In this document: one piece after another, positions 49,974 to 58,861 of the stretch
Position numbering within the stretch: position 1 is the first letter of the stretch
How the letters are laid out: each line of letters opens with the position of its first letter
NCBI RefSeq assembly: GCF_900625095.1
Contig: NZ_LR130760.1
Location: forward strand, 2,546,427-2,610,426
Source of the DNA: Acinetobacter ihumii
GTDB lineage: Bacteria; Pseudomonadota; Gammaproteobacteria; Pseudomonadales; Moraxellaceae
Reading direction: 5' to 3'
DNA: 64,000 bases
The notes under the pieces: model-generated
The model's input: the letters and a program-made list of their open reading frames with translations, nothing else
What the model was told of the DNA's origin: nothing
Databases searched by the model: none
Program-made: the position numbers and the translations under genes

Positions 49974-50915
49974 GTGATTCATCCTACAAATAAATGGGAA
50001 GCCTTGGATGCACATTTACTCCAAGTGCTCTATGTTCTTTTGACAGAAAAAAGTGTCTCGAATGCAGCCAAGCGACTGAATCAATCCCAACCTGCGATAA
50101 GTACCGCTTTAAAAAAACTCAGAGAAATTACCGGTGATCAGTTATTGGTTCGTAGTCGTAATGGCATGACTCCGACCGAAAGAGGATTGTCTTTGCTTGA
50201 GCCAGTCAGTCAGGTACTAACCCAGCTTGAACTGATTGCGACCCAGCAAGTCAATTTTGATCCAGCACAATCACGTCAGGTATTTAATCTGGCAGCATCA
50301 GATTATCTCAATCCTATCGCGATTGGCGAAATTTTACGTCGAATACATGTGGAAGCACCTCATTGCACCGTCATTATGCATTCGATGGGACACAATGTAG
50401 ATTATGCCCATGCCTTGGAAAGCGGCATGTATGATGCAGTGATTGGCAACTGGCCGCAGCCTCCTGAATATTTGCGTCTTGCACCATTGTTTGAAGACGA
50501 AGTGGTGTGTCTGATGCGTAAATCACACCCATTGGCTCATAAAACCCTGTCTATTGATGATTATATCAATGCAGATCATATTGCACCGACGCCTTATACG
50601 GTGGGACAACGCGGTGTCATTGATTTACATTTATCCAAAGAACGCCTGAAACGTAACATTGTGGCTTTTATTCCTTACTTTGGAATGATTCCTTATATGT
50701 TGCTACAACTTGATGCGATCTTTTCTGCACCGCGATCATTTTCTCGCCATTATAGTGCATTACTGCCTTTAACTATTTCTGATGCACCTATTCAGTTTCC
50801 TAAAATATCTTATTATCTGCTTTGGCATGAAAGGCAACACCGTTCGCCCGAGTTTCGCTGGTTTCGAGAGCTTGTGATTTCAGTGCTCAGAAACGATAGT
50901 CATGTTGCAAATTAA
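49974..50915 (+). CDS. LysR-family regulator
   Basis: The best start is GTG 49974, with AAGGA 8 bases upstream; the TTG at 49935 has no site. The 313-aa protein has the LysR helix-turn-helix SVSNAAKRLNQSQPAISTALKKLREITGDQLLVR and a substrate-binding domain with the NodD/PcaR-like details (VEAPHCTVIMH, DAVIGNWPQPP). It lies between the oxygenase genes and the tsx-like gene, all in the same direction, so it probably controls the island in response to the imported substrate or an intermediate. Confidence 0.9.
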   Translation: MIHPTNKWEALDAHLLQVLYVLLTEKSVSNAAKRLNQSQPAISTALKKLREITGDQLLVRSRNGMTPTERGLSLLEPVSQVLTQLELIATQQVNFDPAQSRQVFNLAASDYLNPIAIGEILRRIHVEAPHCTVIMHSMGHNVDYAHALESGMYDAVIGNWPQPPEYLRLAPLFEDEVVCLMRKSHPLAHKTLSIDDYINADHIAPTPYTVGQRGVIDLHLSKERLKRNIVAFIPYFGMIPYMLLQLDAIFSAPRSFSRHYSALLPLTISDAPIQFPKISYYLLWHERQHRSPEFRWFRELVISVLRNDSHVAN

Positions 50916-51026
50916 TCTATTTTATCTGCCAGAATCTATACAACCCAAAGCATATGCCCTATAGATTTCCTCTAAGATCATCCTGCTCATGATGCTCTAA
51001 GCCCTGATTTTCTTATATGTGAGATA

Positions 51027-51068
51027 AACCATGCATCATCTTGAAGAGATTTTGCATGGTTTTTTATT
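51027..51068 (+). terminator. Terminator after the LysR gene
   Basis: AACCATGCA and TGCATGGTT form a nine-pair stem with a long loop, followed by TTTTTATT. Confidence 0.75.
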
Positions 51069-51185
51069 ATCGCTATTTTTTATGAAATGAATAGAACATT
51101 ATATTTTTTTTAACATATACAACATTGCATATTTCAATATTACTTTCTTTGGTAGGGAATTTGCCTTTATCAGCAGGTCAGATCA

Positions 51186-51203
51186 TTTTGCAATGGGGCA
51201 AAA
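51186..51203. promoter_or_regulatory. Inverted repeat upstream of the Tsx-like gene
   Basis: TTTTGC and GCAAAA are separated by 6 bases (AATGGG) and lie about 85 bases before the gene. The T-N(n)-A form and position would fit a LysR or other dimer-binding site. Binding is inferred. Confidence 0.4.
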
Positions 51204-51287
51204 GTGATTGTTAAAAGTGAGCTGTGATCAGTATTGAGCTGCGAACGCGCACTTGAATCTTAGAAAGTTGATGAGGGGAAATGTGCA

Positions 51288-52196
51288 ATGAACGTATTAC
51301 AACAACGTAATGCATTAAAAACTTGGGGTATGAGTGTTGTGGCTGCTCTTGGGGGAGTGATCGCAATGCAATCGGTAGAGGCAGCAACATGGAGTAATAA
51401 TTCGATTGGCTGGCGTTATGGTACTCAATTTGCTGAACCGTTCAAAAACGAAGCCGATGGTAGCCGTATTGATATTACCAAACAAATTTTTAACCTGACC
51501 CATGCCAGTGGCGACAAATATGGTTCTAACTTTTTTAACGTAGATTTACTTCAATCGAATGATGAACCAAATTCTACTCAATCGAATGGTAAAGGTGCTC
51601 AGGAAGCCTACGTGGTGATTCGTCGCTATCTGGATTTGGGCGCAATTACCAAAACTGATTTGTCAGTACCGGGTTATATCCGTGGGGCAGGTTTAACCGC
51701 AGGTTTAGATTGGAATACTAAAAATGACAGTTATGCGTCTAAAAAACGCATGTGGGTGGTTGGACCAACCATCAAATTTGATGTCCCTGGCTTTTTAGAT
51801 TTTAGTATCTTGGCATTATTTGAAAGTAATGATCCTTCATCTTCTACACCGCGCTTTGGCTATTCTTCTGGGCGTTATAGCTACGATACGCATGCTGCTG
51901 CACAGTTTACATGGGGCATTCCAATTGGCAAAACACCTGTGTCATTTGAAGGATATGCGCTTTGGATTGATGATAAGGGTAAAAACGAATCAGGTGGTGA
52001 CACTAAAGCAGAAACCCATATTGATGCTCGCGTCATGTATGACTTAAGTTCAGTAATTGGACTTAAAGGCAGTAAATTACGCGCTGGTGCGGGTTACGAA
52101 TACTGGAAAAATAAATTCGGTGCAGATACCAATGGTTTTGCTGGAAAAGGTGCAACCGCCAGCACACCAATGGTTCGTGTAGATTACCAGTTCTAA
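51288..52196 (+). CDS. Tsx-like nucleoside-specific outer membrane channel
   Basis: The 302-aa protein has a signal peptide (MSVVAALGGVIAMQSVEAA, cleaved before TWSNN) and a short barrel of alternating strands with aromatic ends, closing in PMVRVDYQF with a terminal Phe. WSNNSIGWRYGTQFAEPF is the opening strand typical of Tsx-like channels. GAGGGGAAATGTGC precedes the ATG. Tsx channels pass nucleosides. Its place next to the deaminase and BMP transporter supports that role here. Confidence 0.85.
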   Translation: MNVLQQRNALKTWGMSVVAALGGVIAMQSVEAATWSNNSIGWRYGTQFAEPFKNEADGSRIDITKQIFNLTHASGDKYGSNFFNVDLLQSNDEPNSTQSNGKGAQEAYVVIRRYLDLGAITKTDLSVPGYIRGAGLTAGLDWNTKNDSYASKKRMWVVGPTIKFDVPGFLDFSILALFESNDPSSSTPRFGYSSGRYSYDTHAAAQFTWGIPIGKTPVSFEGYALWIDDKGKNESGGDTKAETHIDARVMYDLSSVIGLKGSKLRAGAGYEYWKNKFGADTNGFAGKGATASTPMVRVDYQF

Positions 52197-52206
52197 TTTA
52201 ATAAGA

Positions 52207-52262
52207 ATCAAAGACATCGGGTTATGCCTCTAACCAAAATTGGCGGTTCATAACCCTTTGAT
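52207..52262 (+). other. Bulged stem-loop between the Tsx-like and deaminase genes
   Basis: ATCAAAG (bulge) GGGTTATG pairs with CATAACCC TTTGAT around a 22-base loop. There is no U-tract, so it is not a standard terminator. It may be a processing, stability or translation-control element in the transcript. Confidence 0.45.
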
Positions 52263-52291
52263 CTCCTGAGTTTGATTTTGGGAAAAGAAAA

Positions 52292-52783
52292 ATGACTGAA
52301 GCTACAGCAAACGAACAAGATCTTTATTTTCTGAGAAAAACCTTTGAATTGGCAGAACAAACCAAACAACAGGGTTTACATCCATTTGCGGCGATTGTGG
52401 TCAATGATCAGGGAGAAATTGTGACTCAAGCGGGTAACAATTCTCTTCCTCCTACAGGTGATCCCACCCGACATGCAGAAACCATTGCCGCAGGTCAGGC
52501 CGCCCGAATTTTACCATTGGAACAGTTGCGTCATTGCACTTTATATACCAACGCCGAACCCTGTGCGATGTGTTCAGGTGCTATTTACTGGACAGGCATC
52601 GGTCGCGTGGTCTATGGCATGAGCGAAGCACAATTGCTTGAAATCACAGGCAATCATCCTGAAAATCCGACCTTATCCCTCCCGTGTCGTCAGGTGTTTG
52701 CCAGTGGTCAGCGCAGCATTCAGGTGATTGGACCTTGTTTGAGTGAAGAAGCGGCTCAGGCACATTTGGGATTCTGGAATTAA
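52292..52783 (+). CDS. Nucleoside/guanine-type deaminase (CMP/dCMP deaminase fold)
   Basis: The 163-aa zinc enzyme has H61-A-E63 (TRHAETIAAG) and P-C91-A-M-C94 (NAEPCAMCSGAIYW), the CMP/dCMP deaminase zinc and proton-shuttle motifs. The length and the layout resemble guanine deaminase GuaD of the Bacillus type and tRNA adenosine deaminase-like proteins. With a Tsx-like channel on one side and a BMP ABC transporter on the other, a nucleobase or nucleoside substrate is likely. The exact substrate is not shown. Confidence 0.85.
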   Translation: MTEATANEQDLYFLRKTFELAEQTKQQGLHPFAAIVVNDQGEIVTQAGNNSLPPTGDPTRHAETIAAGQAARILPLEQLRHCTLYTNAEPCAMCSGAIYWTGIGRVVYGMSEAQLLEITGNHPENPTLSLPCRQVFASGQRSIQVIGPCLSEEAAQAHLGFWN

Positions 52784-52949
52784 CGAATACTAAGGTCTTT
52801 CATTATTTAATTTTTTAAATAATCCCTATTTCATTGTTTCACTTATTTCGCACTGGCATGTCCCTTGCTTCAATACCATTATCCATTGATGTGTCATTTT
52901 GGCTGAAAATCTGTCACATCCGAATCCACTGACTTCAAGAGATGACAAG

Positions 52950-54557
52950 ATGGCACAACTTCCCGATCCAGTCTCTGCCGAACCAACCCAAGCTCCGACT
53001 GAACAGAAAACCAGTATGTCCATACAACAAAATCGACTGGAATTAATTAATATTACCAAGCGTTACGGCAATCTTGTCGCCAATAATCAGATCAATTTAC
53101 ACGTCGCACCGGGTGAGATTCATGCCGTCCTAGGTGAAAATGGTGCGGGTAAAAGTACGCTCATGAAAATTATTTATGGCGCAGTCAAAGCGGATGAAGG
53201 CGAGATTGTCTGGAATGGGCGTTCGGTCAGTATTGAAAATCCTGCTGCAGCCAGACGTCTGGGAATCGGGATGGTTTATCAACACTTTTCCCTGTTTGAA
53301 ACCTTGACGGTGGTTGAAAATATTGCGTTAGGGCTGGAGGGGAAATTTGATCTTGATGCATTGTCACAACGCGTGATTGAGGTTTCGGAAAAATATGGAT
53401 TGCCGATTGATCCCAAACGTACGGTGTACAGTTTATCGGTCGGAGAGCGGCAGCGGGTCGAAATCGTTCGCTGCTTATTACAAAATCCCTCATTGCTCAT
53501 TTTGGATGAACCGACCTCAGTCCTGACCCCTCAAGCGGTTTTAACCCTGTTCGAAACATTACGCCGTTTGGCCAGTGAAGGGGTTTCAATTTTATATATC
53601 AGTCATAAGCTGAATGAAATTCAAACCTTATGTGACACTGCAACGATCTTGCGTGGTGGACAGGTGACTGGCAATGCGATTCCAAAACAGGAAAGCACTG
53701 CTAGCCTTGCCAAAATGATGATTGGACGTGACCTGCCTGCCTACGACCATCCTGTTTACATGGGGGAAAGCAAGCCAATTTTTCAGGTGAAACAATTGAG
53801 TGTCAAGGCACAGGATATTTTTGGCACCTCCCTGCATGATATTCAATTCAGTGTCAATTCAGGTGAAATTTTAGGAATTGCGGGTATCTCTGGTAATGGT
53901 CAGGCTGAATTACTGACAGCACTCTCTGGTGAAATGACCACCCATAAAAATGACGTGATTTTAGAGGATCAAGCCATTGGGCATTTAAACGCTGGTCAAC
54001 GCCGTTCTTTAGGTTTTGGCTTCGTACCTGAAGAACGTTTGGGACGTGGTGCAGTGCCTGCCATGAGCTTGACCCAAAATGCCTTACTCACCGCTTTTCG
54101 TCAGGGCTTTGTGCAATATGGGCTGGTCAGTTATCAAAAAGCGCGTCAGTTTGCCCAAATCTGTATTGATAAATTTGCAGTTAAAGCATCGGGTACAGAA
54201 GCGACGGCACGTTCCCTTTCAGGTGGTAACTTACAAAAATTCATCGTAGGACGTGAAATATTACAACGTCCCAAAGTCATGGTGGTCGCGCAGCCGACAT
54301 GGGGCGTCGATGTCGGTGCGGCCGCATTTATTCGACAAACCTTAATTGAGTTATCACGACAAGGTGTGGCCATTGTGGTGATTTCTGAAGAACTGGAAGA
54401 GTTATTTGAAATTAGCGATCGAATTGCGGTGCTCGCGGGCGGGCGCCTGAGCGAAGCGCGCGCAGTCGCAGAGACCAATTCCGAAGCAATTGGCTTGATG
54501 ATGTCTGGATTAAATCAATCCTCCGAACAACAGCACGGATACAGTGCATCGGTTTAA
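52950..54557 (+). CDS. BMP-type ABC transporter ATP-binding protein (two NBDs)
   Basis: From ATG 52950 (an in-frame ATG at 53016 begins the first conserved strand and is possible) the product is 535 aa. The first ATPase domain has Walker A GENGAGKST (residues 62-70), signature LSVGERQR and ILDEPTS. The second has the reduced Walker A of RbsA-type proteins (GISGNGQAE), signature LSGGNLQK and QPTWGVDVG. Fused double NBDs of this type serve BMP-family purine/nucleoside and simple-sugar importers. The permeases follow with spacings of 29 and 9 bases. Confidence 0.9.
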   Translation: MAQLPDPVSAEPTQAPTEQKTSMSIQQNRLELINITKRYGNLVANNQINLHVAPGEIHAVLGENGAGKSTLMKIIYGAVKADEGEIVWNGRSVSIENPAAARRLGIGMVYQHFSLFETLTVVENIALGLEGKFDLDALSQRVIEVSEKYGLPIDPKRTVYSLSVGERQRVEIVRCLLQNPSLLILDEPTSVLTPQAVLTLFETLRRLASEGVSILYISHKLNEIQTLCDTATILRGGQVTGNAIPKQESTASLAKMMIGRDLPAYDHPVYMGESKPIFQVKQLSVKAQDIFGTSLHDIQFSVNSGEILGIAGISGNGQAELLTALSGEMTTHKNDVILEDQAIGHLNAGQRRSLGFGFVPEERLGRGAVPAMSLTQNALLTAFRQGFVQYGLVSYQKARQFAQICIDKFAVKASGTEATARSLSGGNLQKFIVGREILQRPKVMVVAQPTWGVDVGAAAFIRQTLIELSRQGVAIVVISEELEELFEISDRIAVLAGGRLSEARAVAETNSEAIGLMMSGLNQSSEQQHGYSASV

Positions 54558-54586
54558 ACCTATGCCATTTTAATGGGGCGAAATAC

Positions 54587-55693
54587 ATGCATTTACTTGA
54601 ACCTCGGGATCATCCCTCAATTTTAATGAAATGGCTCTCACCTTTAATTGCATTGGTGGCTACGCTATTGGTGGGTGGATTGGTTTTTCTGGCATTAGGA
54701 AAAAATCCGCTTGAAGCATTTCAGGTGTTTTTTATTGAACCTCTATCTAGCTGGTATGGCTGGAGTGAGTTGATCATTAAAGCCAGTCCGCTCATTCTGA
54801 TTGCCTTGGGTCTGGCGGTGGGCTTTAAAGCACGTATTTTTAATATTGGTGCAGAAGGTCAACTGATTATGGGGGCTATCTTTGGGGGTGGGCTTGCCAT
54901 TGCTTTTCAGGGAACCTCAGCATTCTGGGTATTACCTTCTATGATCATAGCGGGTGCAATTGGTGGTGCGTTGTGGGGGGCGATTCCCGCATTGTTAAAA
55001 ACTCATTTTAATGCACAGGAAACCCTGACCACTTTAATGCTGAATTATATTGCGACCTTTATTTTATTGTATCTGATCAATGGACCGTGGAAAGACCCGA
55101 TGGGGATGAACTTTCCTCAATCTGTCATGTTTGATGACGGCACCTTATTTCCAATTTTATTTGAAGGTACACGCATTAATGCACTGATTATATTGACTGT
55201 ATTTGCTGTATTTGCATTTTGGTTATTCAATAAACGCAGTTTTTTATCCTACAAACTTGAAGTCGGAGGGCAAGCCCCTGATGCAGCCCGTTATGCAGGC
55301 TTTTCAGCCAAACAGGCAATCTGGTTTAGCTTAATGATTTCAGGTTGTATGGCGGGTATTGCAGGGATTGGGGAAGTCGCAGGTCCAGTGGGGCAATTAA
55401 ATCCAAATATATCGCCGGGCTATGGTTATGCCGCCATTATTGTGGCGTATTTAGGGCGTTTAAATCCAATCGGTATCGCCCTATCGGGTTTCTTAATGGC
55501 ATTGCTATATATCGGTGGAGAAACTGCGCAATTGAACCTGCAACTTCCCGCCGCGATTACAGGACTATTTCAAGGGATGTTGTTGTTTTTCTTATTGGCA
55601 TCAGATGCTTTTATCGAAAATCGCTATCGCTTTGGCAAAGTCAAAACGGTGAAGCAACCTTCTTCAACTCTCCCTTCTACAGAAACGGCATAG
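54587..55693 (+). CDS. BMP-type ABC transporter permease (YufP-like)
   Basis: The 368-aa inner-membrane protein has about ten helices and the branched-chain/ribose permease family pattern: LILIALGLAVGFKARIFNIGAEGQL (N-I-G-A-E-G-Q), then ETLTTLMLNYIATFILLYLINGPWKDP, both typical of BMP-associated permeases. It pairs with the following permease and the double ATPase. Confidence 0.9.
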   Translation: MHLLEPRDHPSILMKWLSPLIALVATLLVGGLVFLALGKNPLEAFQVFFIEPLSSWYGWSELIIKASPLILIALGLAVGFKARIFNIGAEGQLIMGAIFGGGLAIAFQGTSAFWVLPSMIIAGAIGGALWGAIPALLKTHFNAQETLTTLMLNYIATFILLYLINGPWKDPMGMNFPQSVMFDDGTLFPILFEGTRINALIILTVFAVFAFWLFNKRSFLSYKLEVGGQAPDAARYAGFSAKQAIWFSLMISGCMAGIAGIGEVAGPVGQLNPNISPGYGYAAIIVAYLGRLNPIGIALSGFLMALLYIGGETAQLNLQLPAAITGLFQGMLLFFLLASDAFIENRYRFGKVKTVKQPSSTLPSTETA

Positions 55694-55702
55694 GAGTCGC
55701 GC

Positions 55703-56620
55703 ATGATTGATTTAGTTCCGATTTTGGCAGGTACTTTGGCTGCTGGTACGCCGCTTATTTTTGCTGGAATGGGTGAGTTGGTTGCCGAGCGCACAGGCGT
55801 CATTAATCTGGGCGTGGAAGGCATGATGTTGATTGGTGCTATTGCAGGGTTTGCATTTTGTGCCAGTACAGGACTTGGACCTTCGGCAGGCTTAATTGCA
55901 GGCGCATTGGCTGGTATGGCCGCGGCACTCATTTTTGCCATTTTGGCGCTGTCCTTGGCTGCGAATCAGGCTGCTTGTGGTCTGGCACTCACCATTTTCG
56001 GTGTGGGACTTTCTGCCTTTGTTGGACAGCATTTTGTCAGTAACAGTCTGGAAGGGCTTAAGGCCTTAGATATTCCAGTGTTATCTGATCTACCTTTTAT
56101 TGGGCCAGTGTTGTTTCATCAAAATTATGTGGTGTATCTGTCGATTGTTACTTTCTTGGTTATTTGGTGGGTGTTGGATAAGACCAAACTGGGTTTGTTA
56201 CTTAAAGCGGTAGGAGAGTCACCAGAATCGGCACATGCCATGGGCTATCCTGTACTCTTGATTCGCTATGGCGCGGTACTCTTTGGCGGTGCCATGGCAG
56301 GGATTGGTGGCGCATTTCTTTCAACTGTCTATACGCCACTTTGGGTCGAAAATATGGTAGCAGGACGTGGCTGGATTGCCATTGCACTGGTGGTTTTTGC
56401 TGTCTGGAAGCCAGAACGACTGATGGTCGGTGCCTATTTGTTCGGCGGTGTGACTATTTTACAATTCCATGCCCAAGCGTTAGGGCTAGATCTTCCAGTT
56501 GAGTTGTTGGCATCATTGCCTTATTTAGCCACGATTTTAGTGCTAGTGGTTATTTCACGTGACAAGAAACTATTGCAAATGAACTTACCTGCCTCCTTGG
56601 GTAAATCGTTTATTCCATAA
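55703..56620 (+). CDS. BMP-type ABC transporter permease (YufQ-like)
   Basis: The 305-aa second permease has the matching signature GTPLIFAGMGELVAERTGVINLGVEGMMLIGA (N-L-G-V-E-G), and the later GLLLKAVGESPESAHAMGYPV. It begins 9 bases after the first permease stop. A terminator follows it. The binding protein for the system is the BMP gene at 46455, 5 kb upstream. Confidence 0.9.
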   Translation: MIDLVPILAGTLAAGTPLIFAGMGELVAERTGVINLGVEGMMLIGAIAGFAFCASTGLGPSAGLIAGALAGMAAALIFAILALSLAANQAACGLALTIFGVGLSAFVGQHFVSNSLEGLKALDIPVLSDLPFIGPVLFHQNYVVYLSIVTFLVIWWVLDKTKLGLLLKAVGESPESAHAMGYPVLLIRYGAVLFGGAMAGIGGAFLSTVYTPLWVENMVAGRGWIAIALVVFAVWKPERLMVGAYLFGGVTILQFHAQALGLDLPVELLASLPYLATILVLVVISRDKKLLQMNLPASLGKSFIP

Positions 56621-56639
56621 TCAACCTGCTATATGGCTC

Positions 56640-56684
56640 AAAACTGACAGGAGTTAGCGAAAAATATTCCTGTCAGTTTTGTTT
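56640..56684 (+). terminator. Terminator of the BMP transporter operon
   Basis: AAAACTGACAGGA and TCCTGTCAGTTTT form a 13-pair stem and are followed by GTTTAAAT. The tail is weak, but the stem is strong. Confidence 0.75.
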
Positions 56685-56939
56685 AAATATTGACCAGTCA
56701 AACACTAGGTAAAAAGTGTAACTGTCAGAAAAATCACTACTCAGACAAATTTAAAATATGACAAAAAAATTAAATATTTTAAAAGACCAACAAAAAGAGC
56801 AGGATAATTTTAATTATGTAGTCATTCTAAAAATTATTTGCTTATTTTTTAGTAATTAACTCAAATTAATAAAAATTTGTATTCAATGAAAGAATTATTC
56901 ATAATGCATTTATTGCAAAACGTGACATAAATTCTGATT

Positions 56940-57040
56940 TAGTCCTTGCATCCAGATGATTACAAATCATTTAAGTTACCCTCTGGATGTGCTTGAAACG
57001 CATCCTTTTTCATGCCCAACCATTCTCTTATGGTTGGGTT
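56940..57040 (+). ncRNA. Candidate small RNA with two competing hairpins and a terminator
   Basis: The region reads as three blocks. CATCCAGA (56949-56956) can pair with TCTGGATG (56982-56989). The same GGATGTG (56985-56991) can instead pair with CGCATCC downstream, so the two stems exclude each other. CCCAACCA/TGGTTGGG followed by eight T (57014-57040) is a strong plus-strand terminator. The neighbouring gene on the right is on the minus strand, so the RNA is not the leader of a gene. The promoter is not clear. Length about 100 nt. Confidence 0.5.
57014..57040 (+). terminator. Rho-independent terminator of the candidate sRNA
   Basis: CCCAACCA and TGGTTGGG pair around TTCTCTTA and are followed by TTTTTTTT. 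On the minus strand there is no T run, so it serves the plus strand. Confidence 0.85.
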
Positions 57041-57092
57041 TTTTTTGCATGAAAAGTATCTAAATTGAATCTAAAAAAATAAAACCAGTGAA

Positions 57093-57665
57093 TCAGGCGC
57101 GAATGATTTGACCTGTTATGGCATCAATAATTCGGCTGGGTTGTTGGCTTAATCCCAGATCACCATTCAAATAATGAATTGAGGATCCAAAGTAGTGATG
57201 TGCTTCTTGTAATGAACGCGCAGGTTCCAAACCCGCAGGATTGGCACTGGTCGAAACAATAAAACCATTAAAGGCACTACACAGCGCAACACACAAGGCA
57301 TGCGTCGTAACACGTACGGCCACTTGGCTGTGTTGACCCGTAATCCAGGATGGAATGTGTTGTGAATGAGCTGGAAGTAACCATGTGGTTGCGCGTTCAG
57401 TCACACGACGATCACTCCAGCTTTGAATTACTTGTTCACGTTGGGCAGCAGCCAGACCGTCGAGTAAATGGCTTACTTGATCAATATGACCTGCGAGCAA
57501 AATTACCCCTTTTTCAATTGGGCGCTGTTTCAGTGCTAAAATTTGATGAAATGCCTGTTCATTGAATGGATCACATCCTAAACCCCATACAGCCTCAGTA
57601 GGATAAGCCAACACATTACCTTGAGTTAAGCACTGTGCTGCTTCTGCAACGGAGGTGGTCAGCAT
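57093..57665 (-). CDS. tsaC: Threonylcarbamoyl-AMP synthase
   Basis: The 190-aa YrdC/Sua5-domain protein has the KxR-like LKQRP pocket motif, YPTEAVWGLGCDP and VSTSANPAG, the family signatures. It makes threonylcarbamoyl-AMP for t6A at position 37 of tRNAs. The length fits the short TsaC/RimN type, not the longer Sua5. It follows dprA on the minus strand, an order common in gammaproteobacteria. Confidence 0.95.
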   Translation of the reverse strand: MLTTSVAEAAQCLTQGNVLAYPTEAVWGLGCDPFNEQAFHQILALKQRPIEKGVILLAGHIDQVSHLLDGLAAAQREQVIQSWSDRRVTERATTWLLPAHSQHIPSWITGQHSQVAVRVTTHALCVALCSAFNGFIVSTSANPAGLEPARSLQEAHHYFGSSIHYLNGDLGLSQQPSRIIDAITGQIIRA

Positions 57666-57707
57666 AATAGCGTCCTAGTTTTATTCACACAGTGCGTATT
57701 GTGAACG

Positions 57708-58850
57708 TTAATAGGCTGCTCGGCAACGTTGATAGAGTCCAGACTGTTGAATACACAATCCTGTTAATTCGAGTTCCATTAATTGTGCTGTGAGTTCGGC
57801 TGTTGAACCTGTAAACTTTTCTGCAAGCTGATCCAGTCCTTGACCGATCCAGTCCAGTTGTTGATATAAGCCAACTAAATGTTCTGGAATATGGGAGGAT
57901 GAATCCTGAGAGGGTTGTTGATCGTGCAATTGAGTTTTCTGATTGATGTGCCACTGCGTTGGAAGCGCCAAATCTTCAATCAACTGCTCAGGATGATCGA
58001 CTAAAATTGCGCCTTCACGTATCAGTTGATGGCAACCCTGATGAAACTCACTATAAATATGCCCCGGAATCGCAAAAATTAATTTTCCCTGTCTGGCGGC
58101 TTCATTGGCAGTAATCAGTGAACCGCTTTTTTGTTTGGCTTCGACCACCAATACACCCAAACTCAGACCGCTTACAATTCGGTTGCGCCGTGGAAAGTGA
58201 TGTTGCAGTGGGGGAGTGCGCGGTAAAAATTCAGTAATGACTGCGCCTTGTTGTGCAATTTGTTGACGTAATGTTTGATTGCTGGCTGGATAAGTCGCAT
58301 CTAAACCCGTACCCATGACCGCAATCGTGCGCTGATGTTGCAAAGCCCCCTGATGTGCAGCTTCATCGATCCCGTGTGCCAAGCCGCTTGAGACAAAGAA
58401 ACCTTTTTCACTTAAATAAAACGCAAAATCATAAGCAACTTGACGACCGTGTGGACTGGGTTTACGGCTACCTACAATTGAGATCTGCGGTTGCAATAAC
58501 GCATCGAGTTGACCTTGCCCGAAAATAATCGGTGGACGATCCTCATAAGGTAATAGTTGCGAGGGATAGGCGGTATCTTCAGGGGTAACGATAAAATCGG
58601 TATGTTGTTTCACCAGATCTATCAACTTGGCAAAGTCTTGCTGCCCTGTTTCTGTTTGAAAGTCCTGAACCCGTTTTAAATGACTGGCATGTAAACCAAG
58701 TTGTGACCATTGCGCCAGATGGGGTGCTTGAACGGCTTGTTCACAACTTCCAAAATAGTTCCTGACTTTTTCAAATGCAGACAGCGAATGTTGCAGCAAA
58801 TACCACACCGCGATGGTGTGGTAATGATGGGGTGCTAAATGCTTTAACAT
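57708..58850 (-). CDS. dprA: DNA processing protein DprA
   Basis: The 380-aa protein has a SAM-like N-terminus and the DprA Rossmann-like core: ISIVGSRKPSPHGRQVAYDFA, SSGLAHGIDEAAHQGAL, AVMGTGLDATYPASN, PRRNRIVSGLS and GREGSLITANEA-type VVEAKQKSGSLITANEA. The C-terminal winged helix (LDQLAEKFTGSTAELTAQLMELELTG) follows. DprA loads RecA on incoming single-stranded DNA in natural transformation, which Acinetobacter performs. It is 11 bases after the LysM gene. Confidence 0.95.
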   Translation of the reverse strand: MLKHLAPHHYHTIAVWYLLQHSLSAFEKVRNYFGSCEQAVQAPHLAQWSQLGLHASHLKRVQDFQTETGQQDFAKLIDLVKQHTDFIVTPEDTAYPSQLLPYEDRPPIIFGQGQLDALLQPQISIVGSRKPSPHGRQVAYDFAFYLSEKGFFVSSGLAHGIDEAAHQGALQHQRTIAVMGTGLDATYPASNQTLRQQIAQQGAVITEFLPRTPPLQHHFPRRNRIVSGLSLGVLVVEAKQKSGSLITANEAARQGKLIFAIPGHIYSEFHQGCHQLIREGAILVDHPEQLIEDLALPTQWHINQKTQLHDQQPSQDSSSHIPEHLVGLYQQLDWIGQGLDQLAEKFTGSTAELTAQLMELELTGLCIQQSGLYQRCRAAY

Positions 58851-58861
58851 GAGACCACACT

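Larger units (their letters stand above)
50916..51287. other. Intergenic region with terminator and operator-like repeat before the Tsx-like gene
   Basis: About 370 bp. It holds the lysR terminator (51027-51068), an AT-rich block and the inverted repeat at 51186-51203. No gene is seen. Confidence 0.5.
56621..57092. other. Intergenic region with terminator and candidate small RNA
   Basis: It holds the terminator of the ABC operon (56640-56684), an AT-rich block and the candidate sRNA at about 56940-57040. No protein gene is seen. Confidence 0.5.

Noticed and set aside
53016..54557. Calling the double-NBD ATPase a sugar transporter (RbsA-like)
   Set aside because: The ATPase alone does not separate the two groups, but both permeases have the N-(I/L)-G-x-E-G pattern of BMP transporters and a BMP binding protein is present in the island.
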